A DNA stretch of 64,000 bases from Bacillota bacterium (GCA_023415055.1 JAEZLZ010000065.1:93582-157581); one strand, 5' to 3'. Counted from the first letter of the stretch, positions 43,047-51,917 are shown. The notes: generated by a model not told the origin, from the sequence alone. Numbers and translations: made by a program.

Positions 43047-44042
43047 ATGCTCTATCCGAATGGAAAGATGAGTGATGAGATGAAGGTAAATGAAGAAGCA
43101 ACAGACATCCAACCCATTACGGAGGTGGAGGCTGAGCCAATTCCCTCGATGGATGACTTTAAAGATGAAATTGCTCGCTCCTTTAAGAAGATTCAGGAAG
43201 GAGATATCTTAAAGGGTACTGTAATCGGTATCTCTGAATCCGAGGTGATTCTTGATCTCGGATATTATACTGAGGGTATCATTAAGCTGGAGGAGCTGAG
43301 CAATGATCCCGGCTTTTCCATCAAAGCAGATGTAACTCTGGGAGAAGAGATCTCTGCTACGGTTTTGCGTGAGGATGACGGACACGGTAACATCCTATTA
43401 TCCAGAAAACAGGCGGATGACATCCTGGCCTGGGATCAGCTGAAAGCAGCCATGGAAAGTCGTAAGCTTCTCACAGTAAAGGTTGCACAAGCAGTAAATG
43501 GTGGCGTGGTAGCGTATTTATACGGTGTGCGTGCTTTCATCCCTGCTTCCCAATTAGCTTTGACTTATGTTGAGGACCCGAGTACCTGGGTCGGCAAGGA
43601 GCTTGAGGTTATCATCATTACCGTATCAGCAGAGGATAAGAAGCTGGTGCTTTCTGCAAAGGAGGTCGCCCGCGATCGCGAAAAACAGGATAAATCCAGT
43701 AAAATCTCCCGTCTTCAGACAGGAATCGTTACTACCGGTATCGTCGAGAAGATCGCTCCCTACGGAGCTTTTGTAAATATCGGAGAGGGTTTAACCGGAT
43801 TGCTGCACATCTCACAGATCTGTGACAAGAGAATCAAATCTCCCAGTGAGGTGATCAAGGAGGGTGAGACGGTAACCGTGAAGATCCTTGAAGTGAAGGA
43901 CGGAAAGATCAGCCTTAGTATGAAGGCGGTTGAAGAAAAGGAAGAGATAATCGAAGAAGTAGAAGAAGCTCCTTCCACCTATTCCTCCGGCGAAGAAGCG
44001 ACGACCGGTCTTGGTGCCTTATTAAAGAACATTAAGCTGTAG
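43047..44042 (+). CDS. S1 RNA-binding domain protein (ribosomal protein S1-like)
   Basis: A 331-residue protein with three S1 (OB-fold) domains: residues about 49-125 (GDILKGTVIGISESEVILDL), 135-215 (KLLTVKVAQAVNGG, AFIPASQL) and 225-300 (GIVTTGIVEKIAPYGAFVNI, GLLHISQI). Acidic N- and C-termini flank them. Shorter than the four- to six-domain S1 of Gram-negative bacteria, it fits the Firmicutes YpfD/S1-like group, which bind mRNA or act in RNA metabolism. AAAGGA lies about 8 nt before ATG 43047. A terminator follows at 44081-44152. Confidence 0.92.
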   Translation: MLYPNGKMSDEMKVNEEATDIQPITEVEAEPIPSMDDFKDEIARSFKKIQEGDILKGTVIGISESEVILDLGYYTEGIIKLEELSNDPGFSIKADVTLGEEISATVLREDDGHGNILLSRKQADDILAWDQLKAAMESRKLLTVKVAQAVNGGVVAYLYGVRAFIPASQLALTYVEDPSTWVGKELEVIIITVSAEDKKLVLSAKEVARDREKQDKSSKISRLQTGIVTTGIVEKIAPYGAFVNIGEGLTGLLHISQICDKRIKSPSEVIKEGETVTVKILEVKDGKISLSMKAVEEKEEIIEEVEEAPSTYSSGEEATTGLGALLKNIKL

Positions 44043-44080
44043 AGCATTAAGAGCAAAGATTTGATCAGACATATCAATAA

Positions 44081-44152
44081 AAAAACAAGGCTTTAAAGAA
44101 TGCTGATGCCTAATTCAGATTGGATCAGAGAATCTTTAAAGCCTTAGATTAT
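44081..44152 (+). terminator. Terminator of the S1-domain gene
   Basis: AAGGCTTTAAAGA (44087-44099) and TCTTTAAAGCCTT (44133-44145) are perfect complements around a 33-nt loop, followed by AGATTATTATT. The poly-A stretch at the left side makes it work on the minus strand too. Confidence 0.8.
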
Positions 44153-44200
44153 TATTCATGACAGTAGAAAGTTCGCGAAACGTGCTTTCTATCGTTTATA
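44152..44200 (-). repeat. Dispersed palindromic element, copy B
   Basis: Reverse-strand copy of the element at 39543-39590: AGAAAGCACGTTTCGCGAA then CTTTCT on the minus strand, followed by TGTCATGAATAA. Its left end (ATAAACGATAG) begins inside the stop codon of the membrane coiled-coil gene ending at 44196. Confidence 0.8.
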
Positions 44201-44783
44201 AAAACGATAAGATACCTAGCGCATATAATGTCAGAAATGCCATTCCGCTGATAGAAACCAGACTGAATACAAATAAAAACCAGAGGAGTGCATTCCCCTT
44301 CTTCACCCTGCGCTCCAAATCATTCAAATGATTAGTAATATCTGTTTGATATTGCTTATACTGGACGGAATCCTGTTTTTGAAGCTCGATCAGTAGTTCA
44401 GATAAGCGATTAACTACATTTTTGTCCACCCCTTCTAAACCATCATTTGTATTCAACAATGCAATATTAAGCTTGTCCAGTTCTGCTATAATATTCTTCA
44501 GCGTTCCCTTGCCTGCGTCCTCTAAAAGCTCCATCATCTTATCGCTCTGCTCCTTTAAGTAGGTCAGATCCATCGCTGTCTGGATCGCAGAGTGCCTCCG
44601 GTCCACTGATTTACGCTCGTTCTCCTCCATTTTATCTGAGTACTCAAGTAATTTCTTATAATATTCCAAGGTGTCCCGGTATTCTGCCAGCTTATGCTCG
44701 TACATTGCTGCTATTTCTCTCGTTTCTTCTTTTTTTCTAAGTCCAAGATCTTTTACTGCAGGTATTCCGAATGGTAAATTCAT
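44196..44783 (-). CDS. Coiled-coil protein with C-terminal membrane helices, unknown function
   Basis: A 195-residue protein. Residues about 20-165 form a long coiled coil (REIAAMYEHKLAEYRDTLEY, SELLIELQKQDSVQYKQY, NHLNDLERRVKK). The C-terminus has two hydrophobic stretches near 165-195 (NALLWFLFVFSLVSISGMA, LTLYALGILSFL), so it is tail-anchored. GGAGGGG precedes the ATG. It follows the small alarmone synthetase by 21 nt, so the two are cotranscribed. I know no family for it. It could report membrane or wall state to the synthetase; that is speculation. Confidence 0.6.
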   Translation of the reverse strand: MNLPFGIPAVKDLGLRKKEETREIAAMYEHKLAEYRDTLEYYKKLLEYSDKMEENERKSVDRRHSAIQTAMDLTYLKEQSDKMMELLEDAGKGTLKNIIAELDKLNIALLNTNDGLEGVDKNVVNRLSELLIELQKQDSVQYKQYQTDITNHLNDLERRVKKGNALLWFLFVFSLVSISGMAFLTLYALGILSFL

Positions 44784-44804
44784 AAGTACTCCCCTCCTTT
44801 GTAA

Positions 44805-45605
44805 TTAGCGTAAACCAAAAAGGAATCTCTTCTTTCCTGTTTTCTGAGATGTCTCTCCCGGTGTCGTATCCTCCGGAGCAGCTTGTCCTTCCTCTTCCTC
44901 GATAATCGTACCGAAGGATTCCGCTACTACCGACTTATAGGTTCCGATCAGCTCTTCTTGGTAGCCTTCCACACGTTCTTGGCTTACACCCTTTATCTCT
45001 TCATTTAAGGAAAGCATCTTCTGATCCAAGTACGCTACAATCTCAGAGCATTCCTTTAATTCTTTTCTGATATTTTCCGGAGCATTACCTTCGAATTTGT
45101 AATAGATCTTGTGCTCCAGGCTGGCCCAAAAATCCATCGCTATCGTACGTATCTGAATCTCAACCTTTGTCTCAACGGTTCGATCCGTAAGAAAAACAGG
45201 AATTGAGATTATCATATGATAGCTTGTGTAGCCGTTTTCCTTCGGGCACATAATATAATCCTTTACCTTCAGTACCTTGATATCGCTCTGCTTTGATATC
45301 AGATCCGCGATTCGGTATATGTCCGAGGTAAAGGAACAGATGATACGGATTCCTGCCACATCATTCACATATTTAATAATATTATCAATCTTCAATTCCT
45401 TCTGATTATGACGAAGCTTCTTTGCAATGCTCTGCGGTGTTTTTATTCTTGAAGTGATATGCTCTATCGGATTATATTGATGTGCTAACTTAAATTCGTT
45501 ATTCAGTATCTCAAGTTTTGTATTAACTTCCTTTAACGCGGCGTCATACAAAAGTAGGGCGGCGCTCCACTCCTCTGCCTCATCGTAAAACATGGGGAGA
45601 TCCAT
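44805..45605 (-). CDS. Small alarmone synthetase (RelQ/YjbM-like GTP pyrophosphokinase)
   Basis: It makes (p)ppGpp from GTP/GDP and ATP in the cytosol. The 266-residue protein has the RelA/SpoT synthetase core: SRIKTPQSIAKKL near 50, DVAGIRIICSF near 80, ENGYTSYHMI near 123, VEIQIRTIAMDFWASLEHK near 148. There is no hydrolase domain, TGS or ACT domain, so it is a RelQ-type small synthetase. The C-terminal tail (residues 220-266) is longer than in YjbM and ends in a basic patch, GKKRFLF. I choose ATG 45605, with AAAGG upstream; ORF starts farther up lack one. It leads a two-gene operon. Confidence 0.92.
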   Translation of the reverse strand: MDLPMFYDEAEEWSAALLLYDAALKEVNTKLEILNNEFKLAHQYNPIEHITSRIKTPQSIAKKLRHNQKELKIDNIIKYVNDVAGIRIICSFTSDIYRIADLISKQSDIKVLKVKDYIMCPKENGYTSYHMIISIPVFLTDRTVETKVEIQIRTIAMDFWASLEHKIYYKFEGNAPENIRKELKECSEIVAYLDQKMLSLNEEIKGVSQERVEGYQEELIGTYKSVVAESFGTIIEEEEGQAAPEDTTPGETSQKTGKKRFLFGLR

Positions 45606-46003
45606 TAAATCACAACCTTTATATTGTATAGTCTGACTAAAAATCAATAAAATAATGTTCATAATTTGTTCATTGTTATCATTATACCATATAAATATGA
45701 ATAATTCTTGAAGAATTCAAAACTTAATGAAAAATTAATGAATCCGCAAAGTGGGGTATACGAGTGCAGGTTGCTGCCAGCAGGTGCATAGTCTATGACG
45801 TCATTTCGCACCCTACAGCTAAGAGGATTGGGGAGGAAAAGATAACTTGTTGTTTTTCCCGGTGGCTAGGCAAACCTGATAGAAATTATACAATAATTTA
45901 TTGTGTTAATATTTATGAGATTTTTGATTTGGACGAGTTGTCGCAAAAAACAGGAACAATTATACACAAATAAAAAAATTATAAATTTTTTCAAAAAAAT
46001 GTA
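45606..46003. other. 398-bp intergenic region upstream of the ABC exporter leader
   Basis: It must contain the promoter of the alarmone synthetase (minus). A frame at 45764-45973 (plus, GTG start) has no ribosome binding site and no family match, so I do not call it. The segment 45755-45880 has several short complementary runs (such as GGTGC and GCACC) that could fold, but it matches no riboswitch that I recognise. Confidence 0.5.
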
Positions 46004-46033
46004 TTGACAATACAGCCATATCGTGGATATAAT
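46004..46033 (+). promoter_or_regulatory. Sigma-A promoter of the ABC exporter leader
   Basis: TTGACA (46004-46009), an 18-nt spacer and TATAAT (46028-46033) lie about 35 nt before the leader ORF. Confidence 0.85.
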
Positions 46034-46068
46034 ATTGGCAGACTATTACAGAAAGTGAGGTAAAAAAA

Positions 46069-46164
46069 ATGATCAGTAACATGAAATTTAGAGCTATAGT
46101 AATCAACCATAATTTCATATTAGATTCATTCTATGATATTACCTCGCGGGTTCGAAAAGATTAG
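46069..46164 (+). CDS. 31-residue leader peptide of the ABC exporter operon
   Basis: ATG 46069 follows GTGAGG by 8 nt and opens a 31-codon frame beginning MISNMKFRAIVINHNFILDS and ending SRVRKD, stopping at 46164. It lies between a perfect promoter and an intrinsic terminator, the arrangement of a translated attenuation leader. The SD region (AGTGAGGTAA) is complementary to TTACCTC at 46139-46145, within its own 3' part, and to ACCTCA at 46171, so ribosome position could change folding. No sequence family is known to me. Confidence 0.65.
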   Translation: MISNMKFRAIVINHNFILDSFYDITSRVRKD

Positions 46165-46243
46165 ACTGTGACCTCATATCCTATCCTGCCCTGCTGCCAA
46201 GCGGGATGCGGAGGAGATTACAACATACTTTTGAATTATTATG

Positions 46244-46272
46244 CCGTGGTATTATCATACCATGGTTTTTTT
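46244..46272 (+). terminator. Attenuator terminator ahead of the ABC exporter genes
   Basis: CCGTGGTAT and ATACCATGG form a 9-bp stem (one G-T pair) with loop TATC, then seven T. It lies 80 nt after the leader ORF and 150 nt before the first ABC gene, so it would cut the operon mRNA unless antitermination occurs. Confidence 0.85.
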
Positions 46273-46422
46273 GTATGTCCGGATGTAAGAAAATAGCAGT
46301 ACAATGACATCCTATGGAACTAGTCTGAGCTATAATAATGAAAATTATGTAAACGACACAATGTTAAGATTTAAGAGGAAAGCAGGAAGAGCTCGTATCT
46401 TTCTGTTGGGAACGGAGGAGTT

Positions 46423-48192
46423 ATGAAAAAGATTTCAACCTATATTTTAAAGTATTGGTACGCCTATGTTCTTGCGGTTTTATGTATCGTGATCGCTGTA
46501 TCACTGGATATGCTATCACCTCAGGTAACAAAGCGTATTATCGATAATGTCATCGTTGGTGGTGAGATGGACCTTCTGCCGAAGATGCTTATCCTGATTT
46601 TTATTATCGGTATCGGAAGATGTATCTTCCAATACCTGAAGGAGCTTATATTTGATTTAGTAAGCGCAAGGATCACGGTGAATATCCGAAGGGACTTATT
46701 CAATCATATCCAGAGCTTATCTTTAAGCTTTTTTGATAAGAATAACACCGGAGAATTAATGTCACGTGTAAAGGATGATGTTGACCGCATCTGGGCAGCG
46801 CTCAGCTATGTCAGCATGCTGATTATTGAAGTAATCATTCATACCGGTATTGTTTTATATTGTATGTATAACTTAAGCCCAAGTCTGGCAGTCTTTCCTA
46901 CAATCATTCTACCATTGGTTGCAGCCTTAGCGCTTCTGATGGAGAAGAAGCTAGGCAAGATTTATGAGGCAATCAGTGAAGAGAATGCGAAGCTAAATAC
47001 AGTAGCACAGGAGAATCTCTCCGGTGTCCGCACAGTGAAGGCTTTTGCAAGAGAAAAACATGAGATAACCAAATTCTTATCTCATAATAAGCGATATTAC
47101 GATTTGAATATGCAGCAATCCAAGGTATTTATCAAGTTGTATCCTTACTTTCAGTTTATTACCAAGTTACTGCCAATGGTTGTGATTATGATCGGTGGTT
47201 ATCAAGTAATTGAAGGTCAGATTACTCTCGGTACTTTGGGTGCATTTGCAGAATATTCCACGAACATCGTATGGCCGATGGAAATGCTCGGTTGGCTATC
47301 CAATGATTTTGCAGCCGCCATCGCTTCTGGTAAGAGAATCAAAAAGATTTATGCTGAAAAGCCAATTATCCTGGAGTCAGAAAATCCGGTCGTTCTGGAC
47401 GAAGTAAAGGGCGGTGTGCGTTTTGATAATGTATCCTTCCGTCTTACAGATAAGAACATCCTGTCTGATATCAGTTTTGATCTGGCAGCGGGTAAGACGA
47501 TTGGAATTATGGGTGCGACAGGAACCGGAAAAAGTTCGATCATCAATCTTCTTCAACGCTTTTATGATACCAGTGAGGGTGATATTTATCTCGACGGTGT
47601 AAACATCAAGGAAATGACTCTGAGGCAGCTACGCAGCAGTATCTCCCTGGTAATGCAGGATGTCTTCTTATTCTCTGATACCATTAATGAAAATGTTAAG
47701 CTGGGTAAGAAAAGGCAGGTACGCCACGAGGAGGTTGTAGAGGCTGCAAGCGATGCACAGGCAAGAGATTTCATCGAGCGTATGGAGGAGCAATATGAAA
47801 CTATTGTTGGCGAGCGCGGAGTCGGTCTGTCCGGCGGACAAAAGCAGCGTATCAGTATCGCCAGAGCATTAGCCAAGAAGACTCCTATCTTAGTCTTAGA
47901 TGACTCCACCTCAGCACTTGATATGGAGACAGAGCTTATGATACAACGCTCACTGAAGCAGATCGAAGCAACAAAGATTATTATCGCACACCGTATCTCA
48001 GCGGTTCGTAACGCAGATGAGATTATCATCCTGGAGGAAGGTAAGATTGTGGAGCGTGGTAATCATGATAGCCTATTACAGAATAAGGGCTATTATTATA
48101 AAACATTTATGGCACAATACGGAGATTACCTGGACGCGCAGGAAGAAGCCGAGGAAGTGCTTGACGAAAGGAAGGTGGCCGCATGTCAGTAA
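46423..48192 (+). CDS. ABC exporter half-transporter A (degenerate catalytic site)
   Basis: A 589-residue half-transporter: six membrane helices (residues about 1-320) then a nucleotide-binding domain. Walker A is GATGTGKSS (near 362), the signature LSGGQKQRIS is canonical (near 470), and Walker B is ILVLDDSTSALD, where the catalytic glutamate is aspartate. That D-for-E change marks the degenerate half of heterodimeric exporters such as BmrC/BmrD or TM287/288. CGGAGGAG lies 3 nt before ATG 46423. It overlaps the next gene by 10 nt, implying translational coupling. The likely function is multidrug efflux; substrate unproven. Confidence 0.92.
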   Translation: MKKISTYILKYWYAYVLAVLCIVIAVSLDMLSPQVTKRIIDNVIVGGEMDLLPKMLILIFIIGIGRCIFQYLKELIFDLVSARITVNIRRDLFNHIQSLSLSFFDKNNTGELMSRVKDDVDRIWAALSYVSMLIIEVIIHTGIVLYCMYNLSPSLAVFPTIILPLVAALALLMEKKLGKIYEAISEENAKLNTVAQENLSGVRTVKAFAREKHEITKFLSHNKRYYDLNMQQSKVFIKLYPYFQFITKLLPMVVIMIGGYQVIEGQITLGTLGAFAEYSTNIVWPMEMLGWLSNDFAAAIASGKRIKKIYAEKPIILESENPVVLDEVKGGVRFDNVSFRLTDKNILSDISFDLAAGKTIGIMGATGTGKSSIINLLQRFYDTSEGDIYLDGVNIKEMTLRQLRSSISLVMQDVFLFSDTINENVKLGKKRQVRHEEVVEAASDAQARDFIERMEEQYETIVGERGVGLSGGQKQRISIARALAKKTPILVLDDSTSALDMETELMIQRSLKQIEATKIIIAHRISAVRNADEIIILEEGKIVERGNHDSLLQNKGYYYKTFMAQYGDYLDAQEEAEEVLDERKVAACQ

Positions 48193-49970
48193 ATGCCATC
48201 AAAGAAGACGAATATATCAAAAACGTCAATAAAAAAACGACTCTGGTACGATTGTTCAGCTATATGCTAGCATATAAATTGCCGATTATCGCGGTAATTA
48301 TTATCATGTTAGCCACGGTTTCTATCTCCATCGTAAACCCGCTGATCATCGATCGTGCCATTGACGTCCATATAGCTAACAAAGATATGAAGGGCTTACT
48401 TCGCCTGGGCTTTCTGGCTTTGGGTTTAAATATCTCCTTTGTATTACTCGTAAAGCTTAGAATGTATCTTATGGCAAAGATCACTAATGATGTTCTGTTG
48501 ACCATAAGACAGGAGCTTTACACCCACATTCAGAAGCTGAGCTTCAGCTTCTTCGACAGTCGTCCCACTGGTAAGATTCTTGCGAGAATTATCGGTGATG
48601 TGAATTCCTTAAAGGATGTCCTGTCAAATAGTGTTACCACATTAATTCCGGACTTTGTTACGGTCGTAGCCGTAGTCATCATCATGTTTGTACTTAACTG
48701 GAGGCTGGCAATTGCATCTCTCGTTTCGCTTCCCTTTATGGCTTTCGGTTTATGGTATATTCAGACCCGGTCCCACAAAAGGTGGCGCATTCACAGAAAG
48801 AAGAGCTCCAATTTGAATGCCTTCATCCATGAGGATCTTTCCGGTATGAGAATTATTCAAAGCTTTACGGCAGAGGATGAGACCTCCGAGACCTTTGATG
48901 AACTTTTAGAGGAGCATAGAAGCTCCTTCGTAAATGCAGTCGTACTAAATGATGCCTTTGGTTCCGTTATCGATTTTAGCTGGGGAGTCGGCTCCATCTC
49001 CATGTATTTTGTGGCTGTGAAGCTTCTTGGAATTGATGCCGGTAATGTTGGTACTTTAATGGCATTTGCCATGTATATTACGATGTTCTGGCACCCGATT
49101 ATGAACCTCAGTAACTTCTATAATCAGATTATAACCAATATCACAGGTGCAGAGCGTATCTTCGATATTCTGGATACACAGCCTGACATTGCAGATTCTG
49201 ATCAGGTAGCAGAGCTTCCGGAGATCAAGGGAGAAGTAACCTTTGACCATGTATCCTTTGCTTATGACTCCGATACCCAGGTACTAAACGATGTAAGCTT
49301 TCGAATTAAACCCGGTGAGACTATCGCCTTGGTCGGTCCGACCGGTGCCGGAAAGACTACAATCGTTAACTTAATCAGTCGCTTTTATGATGTACAGAAA
49401 GGTAATCTATATATTGACGGCTACAACATCAAAGAGGTATCCATTGAAAGCTTAAGAAGGCAAATGGGTATCATGACACAGGATAACTTCCTGTTCTCCG
49501 GAACCGTAGCTGATAATATTCGCTATGGTAAGCTGGATGCTACCGATGAGGAGATTATTGCTGCTGCCAAGGCGGTAAATGCACACGACTTTATTATGAA
49601 GCTGGAGAAGGGTTACGAGACAGAGCTCAAGGAGCGCGGTGCCGGTTTATCCATTGGTCAACGCCAGTTGTTGGCCTTTGCCAGAACGATGGTATCCATG
49701 CCTAAGATTCTCATCTTAGATGAAGCAACCTCAAGTATCGATACCCATACTGAGTTATTGGTTCAGCAGGGTATTGAAGCCTTACTGAAGGGCAGAACCT
49801 CCTTTGTTATTGCACACCGTCTTTCCACTATCCGTAAAGCAGACCGTATCTTTGTCATTGATGATGGCTGCATTCAGGAGGAAGGAAGCTCAGATGAGCT
49901 ACTGGCAATGAAGGGTCAATATTATAATTTGTATATGTCACAGTTTAAGAATCTTGAGATTTCAGCATAA
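48183..49970 (+). CDS. ABC exporter half-transporter B (catalytic half)
   Basis: A 595-residue half-transporter with six membrane helices and a nucleotide-binding domain. Walker A is GPTGAGKTT (near 380), Walker B is KILILDEATSSID with the catalytic Glu intact, and the signature is the deviant LSIGQRQL (Gly to Ile). Together with half A this gives one canonical and one non-canonical ATP site, as in heterodimeric drug exporters. GGAAGGTGG precedes ATG 48183 within the end of gene A. A strong terminator follows. Confidence 0.92.
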   Translation: MSVNAIKEDEYIKNVNKKTTLVRLFSYMLAYKLPIIAVIIIMLATVSISIVNPLIIDRAIDVHIANKDMKGLLRLGFLALGLNISFVLLVKLRMYLMAKITNDVLLTIRQELYTHIQKLSFSFFDSRPTGKILARIIGDVNSLKDVLSNSVTTLIPDFVTVVAVVIIMFVLNWRLAIASLVSLPFMAFGLWYIQTRSHKRWRIHRKKSSNLNAFIHEDLSGMRIIQSFTAEDETSETFDELLEEHRSSFVNAVVLNDAFGSVIDFSWGVGSISMYFVAVKLLGIDAGNVGTLMAFAMYITMFWHPIMNLSNFYNQIITNITGAERIFDILDTQPDIADSDQVAELPEIKGEVTFDHVSFAYDSDTQVLNDVSFRIKPGETIALVGPTGAGKTTIVNLISRFYDVQKGNLYIDGYNIKEVSIESLRRQMGIMTQDNFLFSGTVADNIRYGKLDATDEEIIAAAKAVNAHDFIMKLEKGYETELKERGAGLSIGQRQLLAFARTMVSMPKILILDEATSSIDTHTELLVQQGIEALLKGRTSFVIAHRLSTIRKADRIFVIDDGCIQEEGSSDELLAMKGQYYNLYMSQFKNLEISA

Positions 49971-50006
49971 ACTATATTAACCCTGGATAATACAACTATC
50001 ATAGGA

Positions 50007-50055
50007 TAAAAAGCTCCCGATCAGAAAATCATTTTTTTCTGATTAGGAGCTTTCA
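50007..50055. terminator. Bidirectional terminator after the ABC exporter genes
   Basis: AAAGCTCCCGATCAGAAAA and TTTTCTGATTAGGAGCTTT pair over 17-18 bp with one mismatch, ending in T-rich sequence on both strands. It separates the ABC exporter operon from the convergent DUF3021 gene. Confidence 0.9.
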
Positions 50056-50086
50056 ATATAACCGGATTCTTAACCTCATTAACAAG

Positions 50087-50533
50087 CTACTCTGCTTTAT
50101 TCTTGTTTTCTTCCTCCGGATATTTTGTACGAAGTCTCTGATTAATTCTCTCGGCAATCCGTTTCTCATTATTAAACATAACTGTCGTTACACTAAAATA
50201 AACCCCTCCAACCAGTACTATTATGGTAATTATCTGTGATATTCGATGAATATTGATCCATTGCCACAAAACAGCACAACCAAGTACAACAGCATTAATA
50301 TAAGTATAATGAACTATGTGTCGCAGTCTCATCTGCTTCTTGCTGATTTCTTTTTTGGAATGATAGATCAGCGTTCCGAGTGAAGTAATCGCAGCCATGA
50401 TGATTACCTGCCAGATGATCTCCACATTAAAATACAAATCCCGGAGGAAGATCGTCATAAATACTGCGGTGCTTATGATGCTTCCTGATAGTACATAAAA
50501 GAAGGTCTGTATTATTTTCTTTACATTTTCCAT
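50087..50533 (-). CDS. DUF3021 family membrane protein
   Basis: A 148-residue protein with four membrane helices (near 10-28, 38-55, 75-92, 98-115) and a charged C-terminal tail (NEKRIAERINQRLRTKYPEEEN). The family sits with LytTR regulators and ABC transporters in many Firmicutes, and may sense or modulate the regulator. It is the last gene of this operon, preceded by AGGAGGG before the ATG, and starts 12 nt after the LytTR stop. Confidence 0.87.
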   Translation of the reverse strand: MENVKKIIQTFFYVLSGSIISTAVFMTIFLRDLYFNVEIIWQVIIMAAITSLGTLIYHSKKEISKKQMRLRHIVHYTYINAVVLGCAVLWQWINIHRISQIITIIVLVGGVYFSVTTVMFNNEKRIAERINQRLRTKYPEEENKNKAE

Positions 50534-50544
50534 GTCCTTCCCTC

Positions 50545-50982
50545 CTACATTCCAAGTTTCTTCTTAAGCTCGGGAACATATTGCCTGGAGATTACAACCG
50601 TCTCTCCATTAAATAATTGTGCCTCGAAGCGTCCGGAGTAAGCCGGGCTGATACTTTTGATCTTGGATACATTGAGAATGACTGACTTGGAGGCACGAAA
50701 AAAATCCGTATTCCTGTACTCCTCTTCAATCTCATATAACTTCAGCTTCGTCTCATAGACATTCTGTTTACAATATAGGAATACCTTATTGTCTACGCCT
50801 TCAAAGTAATAAACATTCGCAGGGTCAATCATGATGATATTGCCATCCTTCATTCCTGCTAATTTCTTCTGCCCCTGCTTCAGCTCTGCAATCAGCTTAA
50901 GAATATTGTCATTCAATTCCTTGCAACGAAAGATCACCTGATCTTCCTCACCCGGATTGCATTCTTCAATAATAATCTTCAT
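50545..50982 (-). CDS. LytTR DNA-binding domain regulator
   Basis: A 145-residue protein. The C-terminal 100 residues form a LytTR domain (IDPANVYYFEGVDNKVFLYC, FFRASKSVILNVSKIKSISPAY, NGETVVISRQYVPELKKKL). No receiver domain is present; the N-terminal 45 residues are a short helical region. It likely binds a direct-repeat operator and controls the neighbouring transporter genes. AGGAGAT lies before ATG 50982. Confidence 0.92.
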   Translation of the reverse strand: MKIIIEECNPGEEDQVIFRCKELNDNILKLIAELKQGQKKLAGMKDGNIIMIDPANVYYFEGVDNKVFLYCKQNVYETKLKLYEIEEEYRNTDFFRASKSVILNVSKIKSISPAYSGRFEAQLFNGETVVISRQYVPELKKKLGM

Positions 50983-50990
50983 AGGATCTC

Positions 50991-51902
50991 CTATCTGCTC
51001 ATTACATTTCTCTTTCTTTGCAGCAATGCTGCTGCTCCTAGGAAGATTATACCACTTATAATCAGAAATGCCACCTGAAATGTAATAGGAATCGTCTCTC
51101 CTCCCTGAAGTATAGTAATTCCCATGGCTTCCTTATAACCGCTTATTAATTCCTCCGGGCATCCTGCAAAGGTTTTTGCCAATATATCTCTCGTAAGTAG
51201 GTCTCTTAAGGAAGAACATCCGTGAAGTAACGGGAAGCATTTGAGTATATTCTGTACTTTTTCCGGAAGCATTCCAAGAGGAAGATAAATTCCGGCAAGA
51301 AATCCGACTAATGTTCCGATTATGGTACTTAATCCACTAAAAGCACTTTGGCTGTGGATAAAATTAGCGAGGAAAAAAACCATTGTTGCTGAAGTGAATA
51401 CGTTAAGTACAATATAAAGAAAAGCCGTCCCCAGTACTTCCCATGATATTATGGTCCCTCCGGTGATTACAATATAAGCTTCGCCGATTCCCATCGTAAG
51501 TGTGCATATAATGATTCCCATGATAATCGCCGCTGCCACATAGCTGCATACGAAGATCCAGCGACTCACCGGTGCCACGAAAAAGCTCGAAAGCCTCTTC
51601 TGTGCTTCATCCTCAACCATAATACCTACCATAGTCAGCGTAATCGTAACTGAATTTACCACAATAATTCCCGCTAAGGTCCAAAGCATAACGAGTTGTT
51701 CCGCATTAGACCGATCAAGTGCAGCATCCCTTTCGCCACCAAATTGATTCAATAAGCTTATCACACTATCCGCATTCATCTTACCGAGAAATACCACCAT
51801 GAGACCGATAATTATCAACATCGACAGCAAAGAGAAGAAGATATTAGAGCGGTCTCTGCCGTAAACCAGTATATTTCTTTTTATTAACCTGAATAATAGC
51901 AT
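50991..51902 (-). CDS. ABC-2 type transporter permease
   Basis: A 303-residue membrane protein. Helices lie near 22-40, 70-95, 105-130, 145-165, 175-200, 205-235 and 275-298. The segment VEDEAQKRLSSFFVAPVSRW and the later LPLGMLPEKVQNILKCFPLLH are ABC-2 family signatures. It pairs with the ATPase encoded 16 nt upstream. GGAGG precedes ATG 51902. Substrate unknown; these loci often give peptide-antibiotic resistance. Confidence 0.93.
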   Translation of the reverse strand: MLLFRLIKRNILVYGRDRSNIFFSLLSMLIIIGLMVVFLGKMNADSVISLLNQFGGERDAALDRSNAEQLVMLWTLAGIIVVNSVTITLTMVGIMVEDEAQKRLSSFFVAPVSRWIFVCSYVAAAIIMGIIICTLTMGIGEAYIVITGGTIISWEVLGTAFLYIVLNVFTSATMVFFLANFIHSQSAFSGLSTIIGTLVGFLAGIYLPLGMLPEKVQNILKCFPLLHGCSSLRDLLTRDILAKTFAGCPEELISGYKEAMGITILQGGETIPITFQVAFLIISGIIFLGAAALLQRKRNVMSR

Positions 51903-51917
51903 CTATCTTTCCTCCCC

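Noticed and set aside
45755..45905. Riboswitch candidate upstream of the ABC exporter leader
   Set aside because: Some complementary runs exist, but none of the cores I know (SAM, TPP, GEMM, guanidine, preQ1, fluoride, ZTP) was present.
45764..45973. 69-residue plus-strand ORF with GTG start
   Set aside because: No ribosome binding site, no family, and it lies in the region that should hold promoters for two divergent genes.
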